Shown here piece by piece: positions 55,197-64,000 of a DNA stretch of 64,000 nt. The first letter of the stretch is position 1. Each line of letters opens with the position of its first letter. Source of the DNA: Parahoeflea alexandrii. GTDB taxonomy: Bacteria; Pseudomonadota; Alphaproteobacteria; Rhizobiales; Rhizobiaceae. Both the position numbers and the translations under genes were made by a program. The stretch lies in assembly GCF_024105735.1 (NCBI RefSeq), contig NZ_JAAAML010000003.1, positions 124,001-188,000 of the forward strand, in the 5' to 3' direction. The notes below the pieces were generated by a model, which worked only from the letters and a program-made list of their open reading frames with translations, searched no databases and was not told where the DNA came from.

Positions 55197-58127
55197 TCAG
55201 TTGGGCCGGCTTACCGGGAAGCGTTCCCTGAGGAGTTTCTGAACGGAGTCCGAACCGATCGGCGGACCGAACAGGAAACTCTGCCCGTAATCACACCCGA
55301 TCTCCGAGAGCTTCATCGCGTCAGTCTCGGAAGCCACGCCCTCGGCAACCACCTGCATCTCGAGTTGCTTGGCGAGGTTGACGATGGAGCGGATCAGCAC
55401 GCCGCCCTTTTCCGAGGGGTCGACAACCAGCGACTTGTCGATCTTGATGGTCTTGAACGGAAACCGCGTCAGGTAGGACAGCGACGAGTGCCCGGTGCCG
55501 AAATCGTCAAGCGTCAGGCCGATGCCGGCATCGGCGAGCCGCGACAGCGTCATCAGCGCCTGCTGCGGGTTGTGCATCACCAGCGTCTCGGTCAGTTCGA
55601 GCCGGAAGTGCTTCGGGTCGTTCTGTGTCGCCGAGATGATCTTGATCACGTCATTGCACAGATCGCTCTTGAGCAACTGCGCGCTCGACAGGTTGACCGA
55701 CATGAAGACGGGAATGTCGCCGATGGCCATCTGCCATTGGGCAAGATCTTCGGCCGCCTTCTTGAGCGAATACATGCCGAGTTCGAGGATCAGGTCGGAT
55801 GCCTCGGCCACCGGAATGAACTCCGACGGCGGCACCGTGCCGCGTTTCGGGTCTTCCCAGCGCAGCAGTGCTTCGAAGCCGGCGATTTCCGCATCCTTGA
55901 GTTCGACGATCGGCTGGTAGACCAGGGTCAGTTCATTGCGTTCCAGCGCCCGCCGCAGGTCGCTTTCCAGCCGCTGCCGGTCGGATCCGACAGTTCGGAA
56001 TGCCGGCCGGAACGGTTCGATCCGATTGCCGCCGAAACGCTTGGCCTGGTACATGGCCAGTTCCGCGTCCTTCATCAGGTCGTCGGGAACGGCATTGTTT
56101 TCCACCCATGTCACCAGACCGATCGAAGCGGTCAGCCTGATATCCTGTCCGGCGAAATCAATCGGCGCGGAAATGGCCTTGGAGATCGCCTCGGCGAGGG
56201 CCGCGACCTTGACCGCTTCCTGCTCGGAGACCAGCACCAGCCCGAACTGGTCGCCGGAAATCCGCGCCAGTGTGTCCTGTGGCTTGAGCAGCCGTTTCAG
56301 CCGCCGGGTCAGCGCCAGCAGGATGGTGTCGCCGACCGACATGCCAAGCCGATCATTGACCTGCTTGAAGCGGTCGAGATCGATCATGAACACGCTCGGC
56401 CGCACATTCGGGGTCGATTCGGCCAGGCTGATCATGCTCTGCAGCCGGTCAAGGAACAGCTGCCGGTTGGGCAGGCCGGTCAGGTTGTCGTGCACGGCAT
56501 TGTGCAGCAGCCGGTCTTCCGAGGTTTTCTGTTCGGTGACGTCGATGATGGTTCCGACGCAGCGGATCACCTCGCTGTTGGAGCCGAGCACCGGCCGGGC
56601 CCTCAGCGCCATCCAGTGGTAATGGCCGTCCTCGGCCCGCATCCGGAATTGGTGATTGAGCCGGCCCTTGCGGTGTTCGAGCAGCACGTCGAGCGTGGTG
56701 CGGAACCGGTCGCGGTCATCCGCGTGGATGCGCGGCAACCAGTTGCGCGCAGGCCCTGCGAGCGCTCCCGGGGAAAGCCCCAGTTGCGGCGAAAGATCCG
56801 GTGAAGTGACCACCCGGTCGCGCACCACGTCCCAGTCCCAGACCGTGTCGCCCGATCCCGCCAGCGCCATCGCCTGGCGTTCCATGTCCGAGAACAGCCC
56901 CTGGTGATAGGCGCCGCCCGCAAAGGCGTGCTGCATAACCGTGAAGCCCATCAGCAGCACGATCAGCACCAGGCCGCCGCCGAGCGCAGGCTGCACGATG
57001 TCGTTGGCGAGCTGGCCCGTCACCGTCATCCAGGCGCCGAAAAGCCAGCACAATATCAGTGCCCAGGTGGGGATCAGCATCACCGCCCTGTCATAGCGGT
57101 TGAAACCGAGATAGGCGATCAGGGCCACGCCGGCAACGGCGGTTGCGGCGAACGAGATGCGGGCGATCCCCGACGCCACCGGCGGGTCATAGATCGCCAC
57201 CGCGAACAGTGCGCCGAGCCCGAGGATCCAGGCAACCGTCACATAGGAGAGATTGGTGTGCCACCGGTTGAGGTTGAGATAGGTGAACAGGAACACCACC
57301 AGCCCGGTGGCCAGCAGCACTTCCGTGCCTGACCGCCAGATCCGCTCATCGCCGGGCGTGACGCTGATGAGCTTGGAGAGAAAGCCGAAATCCACCGAAA
57401 CATAAGCCAGCACCGCCCAGGCCAGCGCAGCCGTTGCTGGAAGCATCGAGGTGCCCTTGACCACGAACAGGATGGTCAGGAACACCGCCAGCAGACCTGC
57501 AATCCCCAGAACGATACCCCGGTACAGCGTGTAGGCGTTGACCGTATCCTTGTAGGCCTCGGGTTCCCACAGGTAGATTTGCGGCAGGTCGGGCGCGGCG
57601 AGTTCCGCCACGAAGGTGATGACGGTGCCCGGGTTGAGCGTGATCCGGAAGACATCGTCCTCGCTGCTTTCCACCTGGTCGAGCGCGAAACCCTCGCTCG
57701 GGGTGATGCTGAGAATCCGCGTCGACCCGAGGTCCGGCCACAGAAGCCCCGATCCCACCAGCCGGAAATGCGGCGCGACGATCAGCCGGTCGATCTGCTC
57801 GTCGGTCACATTGGCGAGGGCGAAAACCGCCCAGTCACCGGAATGTTCCGTGGAGCTTGAACGGACCTCGATCCGGCGGACAATGCCGTCCGCTCCGGCC
57901 GCGGTCGACACCTGGAAGGCTTCGCCGCGCTGCTTGTAGATTTCGGTCGTAGCCGTCAGGTCGAGCGCGGTGTCATCACGGCTGATCTTGACCGGTTCGA
58001 TCGCCTCCGCCACAGGCGCAAATCCTGCCACCATCAACAGGACGAGCGTGGCAAATGCCACAAGCGTGAAGTTGCCTGCCATGGTGCCTGCGCGCCTGAG
58101 CGGATTTGAACAGCCTTTGTATTTCAT
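55197..58127 (-). CDS. 7TM sensor, PAS, degenerate GGDEF and EAL protein (likely c-di-GMP phosphodiesterase)
   Basis: This 976-residue membrane protein has an N-terminal signal-like helix, a periplasmic sensor part (about 45-190), and seven helices typical of 7TMR-DISM (about 195-405). A PAS domain follows (about 425-545), then GGDEF (about 550-710) and EAL (about 720-970). The GGDEF motif reads SGDQF, with Gln replacing the second acidic residue, so cyclase activity is doubtful. The EAL residues look intact: FEALLRW, SVNLSSAQL, RLELTET, LDDFGTGHSS, KIDKSLV, AEGVAS. A phosphodiesterase that senses an extracytoplasmic signal is the best guess. Its start overlaps the GNAT stop by 1 bp. Confidence 0.9.
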   Translation of the reverse strand: MKYKGCSNPLRRAGTMAGNFTLVAFATLVLLMVAGFAPVAEAIEPVKISRDDTALDLTATTEIYKQRGEAFQVSTAAGADGIVRRIEVRSSSTEHSGDWAVFALANVTDEQIDRLIVAPHFRLVGSGLLWPDLGSTRILSITPSEGFALDQVESSEDDVFRITLNPGTVITFVAELAAPDLPQIYLWEPEAYKDTVNAYTLYRGIVLGIAGLLAVFLTILFVVKGTSMLPATAALAWAVLAYVSVDFGFLSKLISVTPGDERIWRSGTEVLLATGLVVFLFTYLNLNRWHTNLSYVTVAWILGLGALFAVAIYDPPVASGIARISFAATAVAGVALIAYLGFNRYDRAVMLIPTWALILCWLFGAWMTVTGQLANDIVQPALGGGLVLIVLLMGFTVMQHAFAGGAYHQGLFSDMERQAMALAGSGDTVWDWDVVRDRVVTSPDLSPQLGLSPGALAGPARNWLPRIHADDRDRFRTTLDVLLEHRKGRLNHQFRMRAEDGHYHWMALRARPVLGSNSEVIRCVGTIIDVTEQKTSEDRLLHNAVHDNLTGLPNRQLFLDRLQSMISLAESTPNVRPSVFMIDLDRFKQVNDRLGMSVGDTILLALTRRLKRLLKPQDTLARISGDQFGLVLVSEQEAVKVAALAEAISKAISAPIDFAGQDIRLTASIGLVTWVENNAVPDDLMKDAELAMYQAKRFGGNRIEPFRPAFRTVGSDRQRLESDLRRALERNELTLVYQPIVELKDAEIAGFEALLRWEDPKRGTVPPSEFIPVAEASDLILELGMYSLKKAAEDLAQWQMAIGDIPVFMSVNLSSAQLLKSDLCNDVIKIISATQNDPKHFRLELTETLVMHNPQQALMTLSRLADAGIGLTLDDFGTGHSSLSYLTRFPFKTIKIDKSLVVDPSEKGGVLIRSIVNLAKQLEMQVVAEGVASETDAMKLSEIGCDYGQSFLFGPPIGSDSVQKLLRERFPVSRPN

Positions 58128-58747
58128 TATCCGGAACCGGATCCTTTCGCGCGTATCGACTGCCAGTCCTCGGCAATCAGCGCGTAAAGCAGGTGATCAC
58201 GCCAGGCACCGTTTATCTTCAGGTAGCCGTTCAAGTATCCCTCACGCCGAAACCCGACCTTTTCAAGGAGGCGCTGGCTCCTTGCATTGTCCGGAATACA
58301 GGCCGCCTCTATCCGGTGCAACCGCATCCTGTCAAACACGTGGGGAAGGAGGGCTCTGAGCGCATCTGCCATCAGCCCCTGGCCTGCATGTTGTTCGCCC
58401 ATCCAGTAGCCCAGGGTGCAGCTTTCCGCCACACCCCGCCTGATCGAACCCAGCGTTATTCCACCTGCAATGCGTCCATTGTGTTTCAGGCAGACAAAAA
58501 GCGGCAGCGCCGTACCGGCTTCCCGGTCGATGTCATAGCGGCGAATCCGGTAACGGAAGGCGCTGCGGGTCAGGTCGTCTTCCGCCCATTTCGGCTCCCA
58601 GGGTTCCAGAAAGCTCCGACTGGCCGCGCGCAGACGGCTCCATTCGGGGAAGTCTGCGATGACGGGATTGCGCAGAAAGGTTCGTTGCCCTTCGATCCGG
58701 AACTCTTCCTGGGTCCGGCTGCGGAATCGAAACACCGGAGGGGCCAT
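58127..58747 (-). CDS. GNAT family N-acetyltransferase (RimJ/RimL-like)
   Basis: This 206-residue protein has the GNAT_3 type of Rim acetyltransferases: LRNPVIADFPEWSRLR at the start, a core VAESCTLGYWMGEQHAGQGL with the CoA-binding loop, and the C-terminal IPDNARSQRLLEKVGFRREGYL. It may acetylate ribosomal protein or amino termini, but the substrate cannot be read from the sequence. It lies 21 bp after the M16 peptidase gene and overlaps the EAL gene. Confidence 0.92.
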   Translation of the reverse strand: MAPPVFRFRSRTQEEFRIEGQRTFLRNPVIADFPEWSRLRAASRSFLEPWEPKWAEDDLTRSAFRYRIRRYDIDREAGTALPLFVCLKHNGRIAGGITLGSIRRGVAESCTLGYWMGEQHAGQGLMADALRALLPHVFDRMRLHRIEAACIPDNARSQRLLEKVGFRREGYLNGYLKINGAWRDHLLYALIAEDWQSIRAKGSGSG

Positions 58748-58768
58748 GGCGGGGATAATCCTCAGCGC

Positions 58769-60067
58769 TTACTCGGCAGCGGCTGTTCGCCCGCCGTGCT
58801 GACCAAGAATGCCGGCCATGTCGGAAACCGAATGCAGCGCTTCCACCGGTCCGATCGCCGACACCGTGATCGGCGTGTCGAAGAACAGTTTTCCGGCAAG
58901 ATCGGAAAGTCGTTGCGGCGTCAGGTTGGCAAGCCGTTCCATCAGCTCCTCGTTGCTCACCGGCCGGCCGAACAGCAGCATCTGCCGTGCGATCTGGCTT
59001 GCCCGGGCGGCGGGGCTTTCCTGGGCCATCAACAGGCCCGAACGGACCTGGGCCCTTGACCGGTTGATCTCCTGTTCCTCCACGCCGTCGGCGGTTTTGG
59101 CAAGTTCGGAAAGCACCACCGGGATGAGTTCGGCAAGATCTTCCGCACCGGTCGCGGCATGAACGCCGAACAGACCGGAATCCGAAAAGCCCCAGTGGAA
59201 CGCGTAGACCGAATAGCAAAGGCCTCTTTTCTCGCGGACTTCCTGGAACAGCCGCGAGGACATTCCGCCGCCCAGGATGTTGGCCAGCAACTGCGAGCAG
59301 TAGAAGTCCCGAACCTGGTAGGCGCGGCCTTCGAACCCGATCAGCACCTGCGCATCCATCAGGTCGCGGCTCTCGCGGTAATCGCCGCCCGTGTAGCTCG
59401 CCGTCGGAATGGTGCGCAGCAGCGTGCCGGTCGGCTTGATGGTCTTACCGAAGCTGTCGTCTATCAGCTTGACGAAGATGTCGTGATCCACAGCGCCTGC
59501 CGCCACAACCACGATACGGTCACCGGTGTAGTGGCGTGCCAGATAGGCACGGACCTGTTCCGGCGTGAATGCCTTGACGGTTTCGGGGGTGCCGAGGATC
59601 GGCCGGCCTATGGTCTGGTCGCGATAGGCCGCTTCGGTGAACTTGTCATAGACAACGTCATCGGGCGTGTCGTTGGCGGCCCCGATTTCCTGCAGAATGA
59701 CGTGCTTCTCGCGCGTCAGCTCGCCTTCGTCGAAGACCGAGTTGGTCAGGATGTCATGCAGGATATCGACCGCCAGCGGCACATTGTCCTTGAGCACCCG
59801 GGCGTAATAGGCGGTTGTTTCGGTCGAGGTCGCCGCGTTGACTTCGCCACCGACATTCTCGATTTCCTCGGCGATCTGACGCGCGCTGCGCTTGTGCGTT
59901 CCCTTGAACGCCATGTGCTCGAGCAGGTGGGCGATACCGTGTTCCTGCGCGGTTTCGTCGCGGGATCCGGACTTCACCCAGACGCCGAGAGCCACGCTCT
60001 CGAGATGGGGCATTGTCTCGGTAACAACCGTGACGCCGTTGCTCAGGCGTGTTGTCTTGACTTTCAT
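58769..60067 (-). CDS. M16 family zinc peptidase (processing peptidase-like)
   Basis: This 432-residue protein is related to mitochondrial processing peptidase beta. The inverted zinc motif is HLLEHMAFKGT (HxxEH) at about 48-52, with the third ligand Glu about 76 residues later. Gly-rich GGGMSSRLFQEVREKRGLCY in the second half is the family substrate loop. Single M16 proteins of this kind are universal in alphaproteobacteria and lie next to thrC, as here (18 bp). A role in peptide degradation is inferred. Confidence 0.95.
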   Translation of the reverse strand: MKVKTTRLSNGVTVVTETMPHLESVALGVWVKSGSRDETAQEHGIAHLLEHMAFKGTHKRSARQIAEEIENVGGEVNAATSTETTAYYARVLKDNVPLAVDILHDILTNSVFDEGELTREKHVILQEIGAANDTPDDVVYDKFTEAAYRDQTIGRPILGTPETVKAFTPEQVRAYLARHYTGDRIVVVAAGAVDHDIFVKLIDDSFGKTIKPTGTLLRTIPTASYTGGDYRESRDLMDAQVLIGFEGRAYQVRDFYCSQLLANILGGGMSSRLFQEVREKRGLCYSVYAFHWGFSDSGLFGVHAATGAEDLAELIPVVLSELAKTADGVEEQEINRSRAQVRSGLLMAQESPAARASQIARQMLLFGRPVSNEELMERLANLTPQRLSDLAGKLFFDTPITVSAIGPVEALHSVSDMAGILGQHGGRTAAAE

Positions 60068-60085
60068 ACTGTCACTTTCCCCGGC

Positions 60086-61489
60086 TCATCGCGTGGCCCG
60101 TGTAAGTGACTGGATATGGCTTTCCACGCCATCCTGGTCATTGGGCACTACGCTGAACCGTTCCTCCCGTTGCATCAGGTCAGAGAGCCACGACGGGAGC
60201 GCGGGGTCAATACCACAGGCTTGTTTTACGGCATCCGGGAACTTGGCCGGATGCGCGGTTGCGAGCGTGATCATCGGCGACGATGGCTTCTCCATCCGCC
60301 CCGCCACATGCACGCCGACGGCCGTGTGCGGATCGAGCACGTAGCCGGTTTGGCTCTGGACATCGCGGATCATCGCCTTGACCTGCCTCTCGCTGGCCCG
60401 GCCGGCACGGAATTCCTTGCGGATGGCCTTGAGAGCGGGTTCGGCGATGTCGAAGGCGCCCGATTGCTTGAGGCCGGACATCGCCCGGCGCACGGCTTCG
60501 GGATCCCGTTCGTTCGCATCAAACAGCAAACGCTCGAAATTTGACGAAATCTGGATGTCCATCGACGGAGACGTGGTGGGCGTCACCCCGCGCATCTCAT
60601 AGCGCCCGGTGCGCAGCGTCCGCGCCAGGATATCGTTTTCGTTGGTTGCGACCACCAGTTTCGCCACCGGCAGCCCCATTCGCTTGGCGCAGTAACCCGC
60701 GAAAATATCGCCGAAATTGCCGGTCGGAACCGTAAACGACACCTTCCGGTCAGGGGCGCCCAGTGACACGGCTGAGGTGAAGTAATAGACGATTTGGGCC
60801 ATGATCCGGGCCCAGTTGATCGAATTAACGCCGGACAGCCGCACCTGGTCGCGGAAAGCTGCATGATTAAACATGGCTTTGACCATGTCCTGGCAATCGT
60901 CGAAATTGCCCTTCAGCGCCAGCGCGTGCACGTTTGATGCCTTGGAGGTGGTCATCTGGCGCTGCTGAACCGGGGAGACCCTGCCTTCTGGAAACAGGAT
61001 GAAGATATCGGTCCGGTCGCGTCCGGCAAAGGCTTCGATCGCTGCACCTCCGGTGTCGCCCGATGTGGCGCCGACGATCGTTGCCCGTTCGCCGCGTTTG
61101 GCCAGCACATGGTCCATGAGCCGCGCAATCAGCTGCATCGCCACATCCTTGAAGGCCAGCGTAGGTCCGTGAAACAGCTCCAGCACGAAGGAATTTGCGC
61201 CGCTCTGCACAAGTGGCGCCACCGCCGGATGGCGGAAACCGGCATAGGCTTCGTCGATCATCGAGCGCAGCGCTTCGGGTTCGATTTCGCCGGCGGTGAA
61301 CGGTTCGATCACCCTGAAGGCGATTTCCTGGTAGCTCTGGCCGCGCATCGCCCGGATATCCTTGCGCGAGAAGGCCGGCCACTCGCGCGGCACGTAAAGC
61401 CCGCCGTCACGGGCAAGGCCTGCCAGAAGCGCATCGCTGAACCTGAGTGCGGGTGCTTCGCCCCGTGTCGAAATATAGTCCACAGACAT
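60086..61489 (-). CDS. thrC: Threonine synthase
   Basis: This 467-residue PLP enzyme converts O-phosphohomoserine to threonine. The start at 61489 gives MSVDYISTRGEAPAL; a longer frame would add 44 unlike residues. The PLP Lys is in HGPTLAFKDVAMQL, and the phosphate loop GATSGDTGGAAIEAF is present. The length fits the long, fungal/proteobacterial type. ThrB is encoded at 51.4 kb; PLP comes through PdxH. Confidence 0.98.
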   Translation of the reverse strand: MSVDYISTRGEAPALRFSDALLAGLARDGGLYVPREWPAFSRKDIRAMRGQSYQEIAFRVIEPFTAGEIEPEALRSMIDEAYAGFRHPAVAPLVQSGANSFVLELFHGPTLAFKDVAMQLIARLMDHVLAKRGERATIVGATSGDTGGAAIEAFAGRDRTDIFILFPEGRVSPVQQRQMTTSKASNVHALALKGNFDDCQDMVKAMFNHAAFRDQVRLSGVNSINWARIMAQIVYYFTSAVSLGAPDRKVSFTVPTGNFGDIFAGYCAKRMGLPVAKLVVATNENDILARTLRTGRYEMRGVTPTTSPSMDIQISSNFERLLFDANERDPEAVRRAMSGLKQSGAFDIAEPALKAIRKEFRAGRASERQVKAMIRDVQSQTGYVLDPHTAVGVHVAGRMEKPSSPMITLATAHPAKFPDAVKQACGIDPALPSWLSDLMQREERFSVVPNDQDGVESHIQSLTRATR

Positions 61490-61645
61490 GTTCTCCGGTG
61501 GTGGACGCGGATCGCGCAAGATGAGATAACGCCGGTCGATTTTCCGCCGCGCGGCTGATATAGACCATGGGCGGTCGTCATGCAAAGGCCACACACCTGT
61601 CGCAGGAATGGTCTTTTGCATCGGGTGAATGAAGGTAGGATTGTC

Positions 61646-62194
61646 GTGTCACAAAGTTTGTTGCGTTTCGCCCCGGTTCTGATCAGCGCTGCGCTGATTG
61701 CCGGCTGCACTTCCGCCGACCCACGCGCCGTGCTCAGTCCCGGCGCCACCGGCCAGCAGGCGACTGATGTTGCCGTCGTCCAGGGCGCCTGTCCGGAAGT
61801 GCTGCTGCGCGAGGGCACCGCCTACTACACAACCTACGCCAAGGGCGGTGACGGCGATCCGGCCAAGGTCATTCATCAGGCATCGATCTCCGACACCACC
61901 CGTCAGTGCCGCATCAGCGGCGATCAGCTGGTGATCACGGTTGTTGTCACCGGACGCGTTGTGGGCGGGCCTCAGGCCAAGAGTGGTGAGGTCAATTTGC
62001 CACTGCGTGTGGTCGCACTTGATGGTGAGACAGTTCTCTATTCCGAGCTGCAGAAGCAGCCGGTGATGATGAGCGTCGGCGGCCCGGCGCAGCAGTTCAT
62101 CTACACCAATGCCAGCGTCACGTTCCCGGCCGGCGCATCGCGCACTGCCAAGCTCTATGCCGGATTTGACCCGGGGCCTTACGACACGCCTTGA
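61646..62194 (+). CDS. Lipoprotein of unknown function
   Basis: This 182-residue protein starts at a GTG at 61646, with AGGA five bases upstream; an upstream frame would add 22 charged residues before the signal. The lipobox LIAGC places the lipidated Cys at about 20. The mature domain is beta-rich (CPEVLLREGTAYYTTYAKGG; CRISGDQLVITVVVTGRVV; VTFPAGASRTAKLYAGFD). I do not recognise a named family. It is divergent from thrC. Confidence 0.75.
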   Translation: MSQSLLRFAPVLISAALIAGCTSADPRAVLSPGATGQQATDVAVVQGACPEVLLREGTAYYTTYAKGGDGDPAKVIHQASISDTTRQCRISGDQLVITVVVTGRVVGGPQAKSGEVNLPLRVVALDGETVLYSELQKQPVMMSVGGPAQQFIYTNASVTFPAGASRTAKLYAGFDPGPYDTP

Positions 62195-62237
62195 TGCTTT
62201 TGTGAACCCGGATCCCGGGTTCAGTTCCCCGGCCTGC

Positions 62238-62927
62238 TCAGAGCAGTTCCGACCAGCCCGCCAACGCCTCTACAGTGGCCGGAAGGTCGGCCATCCGGCT
62301 GACGACGGTTTCCGCGCCCGCTTCGGTCAGCTTGTCGGCGTGACCGGGATAACTGTGCGAGCCGCCGGTAAAACCGACGACGCGCATGCCGGCGGCGGTT
62401 GCCGCATGTATGCCGTGCACCGAATCCTCGATCACCAGCACATTGCCCGGTTTCGCATCAAACTGCCTGGCGCCATGAAGAAACACGTCCGGCGCAGGCT
62501 TGGTGCGGCCTTCGCCCACATCCTTGGCCGAATAGACATGGTCGCCGAACAGCCGGTCGAGTCCGGTTCGCGCCAGCATCGCCTTCAGCCGGTGCGAGGA
62601 TGAGTTCGAGCAGATGCAGCGCTGGCCGCCAATCCGTGCGATCGCCTGTGCAGCACCGTCAATGGCCCGCACTTCCGCACCGAGTTTCTTGTCGAGCAGC
62701 GTTTCCGAGGCGTCGAGAAGCGTTGCCGAGAACGGAATGCTGGCTTCCCGTTCGACCTCGAACAGGATGTCCTTCCAGGTCAGGCCGGCAAAGCGCTCGG
62801 CCAGTTCCTCGGCGCTGATCGGGTATCCCGCGTCGGTCAGCAGTTTCGATTCCACCTGCGCCGCGATGATTTCGCTGTCGACCAGCACGCCGTCGCAATC
62901 AAAGATGATGAGGTCGAAACCGGCCAT
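62238..62927 (-). CDS. HAD family hydrolase (phosphoglycolate phosphatase/beta-PGM-like)
   Basis: This 229-residue HAD subfamily IA protein starts MAGFDLIIFDCDGVLVDSE, motif I with both Asp. A helical cap follows (to about 80), then ICSNSS for motif II, Lys in GRTKPAPDVFL for motif III, and VIEDSVHGIHAA for motif IV. The cap and motif set suit a sugar-phosphate or phosphoglycolate phosphatase; the exact substrate is open. It is divergent from the methyltransferase gene with 339 bp between. Confidence 0.92.
   Translation of the reverse strand: MAGFDLIIFDCDGVLVDSEIIAAQVESKLLTDAGYPISAEELAERFAGLTWKDILFEVEREASIPFSATLLDASETLLDKKLGAEVRAIDGAAQAIARIGGQRCICSNSSSHRLKAMLARTGLDRLFGDHVYSAKDVGEGRTKPAPDVFLHGARQFDAKPGNVLVIEDSVHGIHAATAAGMRVVGFTGGSHSYPGHADKLTEAGAETVVSRMADLPATVEALAGWSELL

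Positions 62928-64000
<1,073 letters not shown>

Overview
The window is a stretch of chromosome from an alphaproteobacterium of the order Hyphomicrobiales (Rhizobiales). The evidence is the high GC content, dense short-spaced genes, and a characteristic set of genes: a CcrM-type GANTC methyltransferase, IalB, an RT0821/Lpp0805-type surface protein, DUF6101, DUF1344, an HPE1-like secreted protein, and the gene orders pdxH / surface antigen / dnaJ-like / fabI / phosphatase / aroC / ribB and ctaC-D-B-F-G-E-surf1-ispH-thrB-rnhA. A Hoeflea-like or related Rhizobiaceae/Phyllobacteriaceae genus is my inference. Almost everything is core genome. No rRNA, tRNA, CRISPR array, prophage or transposase gene was seen.

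Layout. 1-5.0 kb: DUF2207 membrane protein (cut by the left edge), fasciclin-domain protein, strong terminator, glyS. 5.0-12.5 kb: HPE1-like protein and purD (minus), a short BLUF photoreceptor and ubiA (plus), DUF6101 and a D-2-hydroxyglutarate-dehydrogenase-like flavoprotein (minus), an orphan TadG/VWA protein (plus). 12.5-19.1 kb: Sua5-type tRNA threonylcarbamoylation enzyme, a degenerate GGDEF protein, a two-gene acyl-CoA operon (DmdC-like dehydrogenase plus enoyl-CoA isomerase-like crotonase), and a secreted alpha/beta hydrolase with a strong terminator. 19.1-21.1 kb: the only clearly accessory patch, a lower-GC gene for a single-motif PLD-like protein plus about 1 kb of non-coding DNA, bracketed by two different palindromic repeat elements. 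21.1-28.9 kb: minus-strand cluster with rlmD-like and tlyA methyltransferases, a secreted protein, dxs, a pirin, xseB, a histone-deacetylase-like hydrolase and a beta-propeller-like secreted protein. 29.1-31.3 kb: AlkX/YcaQ-type glycosylase and a class I glutamine amidotransferase (plus). 31.3-37.2 kb: ribB with a cysteine-free RibA-like half, aroC, DUF1344, histidine phosphatase, fabI, DnaJ-like protein, surface lipoprotein. 37.2-43.0 kb: pdxH, polysaccharide deacetylase, AEC transporter, tldD, DUF6958 and DUF1801 proteins, ialB. 43.4-52.9 kb: a long co-directional run encoding the aa3-type cytochrome oxidase and its assembly factors (including a 49-residue CoxF), followed by ispH, thrB and rnhA and a terminator. 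52.9-64.0 kb: peroxiredoxin, stand-alone DsbD N-terminal domain protein, YqgE/AlgH, a 7TM-PAS-GGDEF-EAL protein, GNAT, M16 peptidase, thrC, a lipoprotein, a HAD hydrolase and the start of ccrM.

Functional threads. Respiration: oxidase subunits I-III, heme O synthase, Cox11/CtaG, CoxF and Surf1 lie together, and ubiA for ubiquinone is elsewhere in the window. Isoprenoids: dxs and ispH, the first and last steps of the MEP pathway. Threonine: thrB and thrC. Vitamins: ribB, pdxH. RNA modification: Sua5, TlyA and RlmD/TrmA-type enzymes. Cyclic-di-GMP signalling: two proteins, both with altered GGDEF motifs, one with an intact EAL domain. The most interesting places for follow-up are the repeat-flanked PLD-like gene, the degenerate GGDEF protein, the probable mis-naming risk of the crotonase gene, and the operator-like site in front of the acyl-CoA operon.
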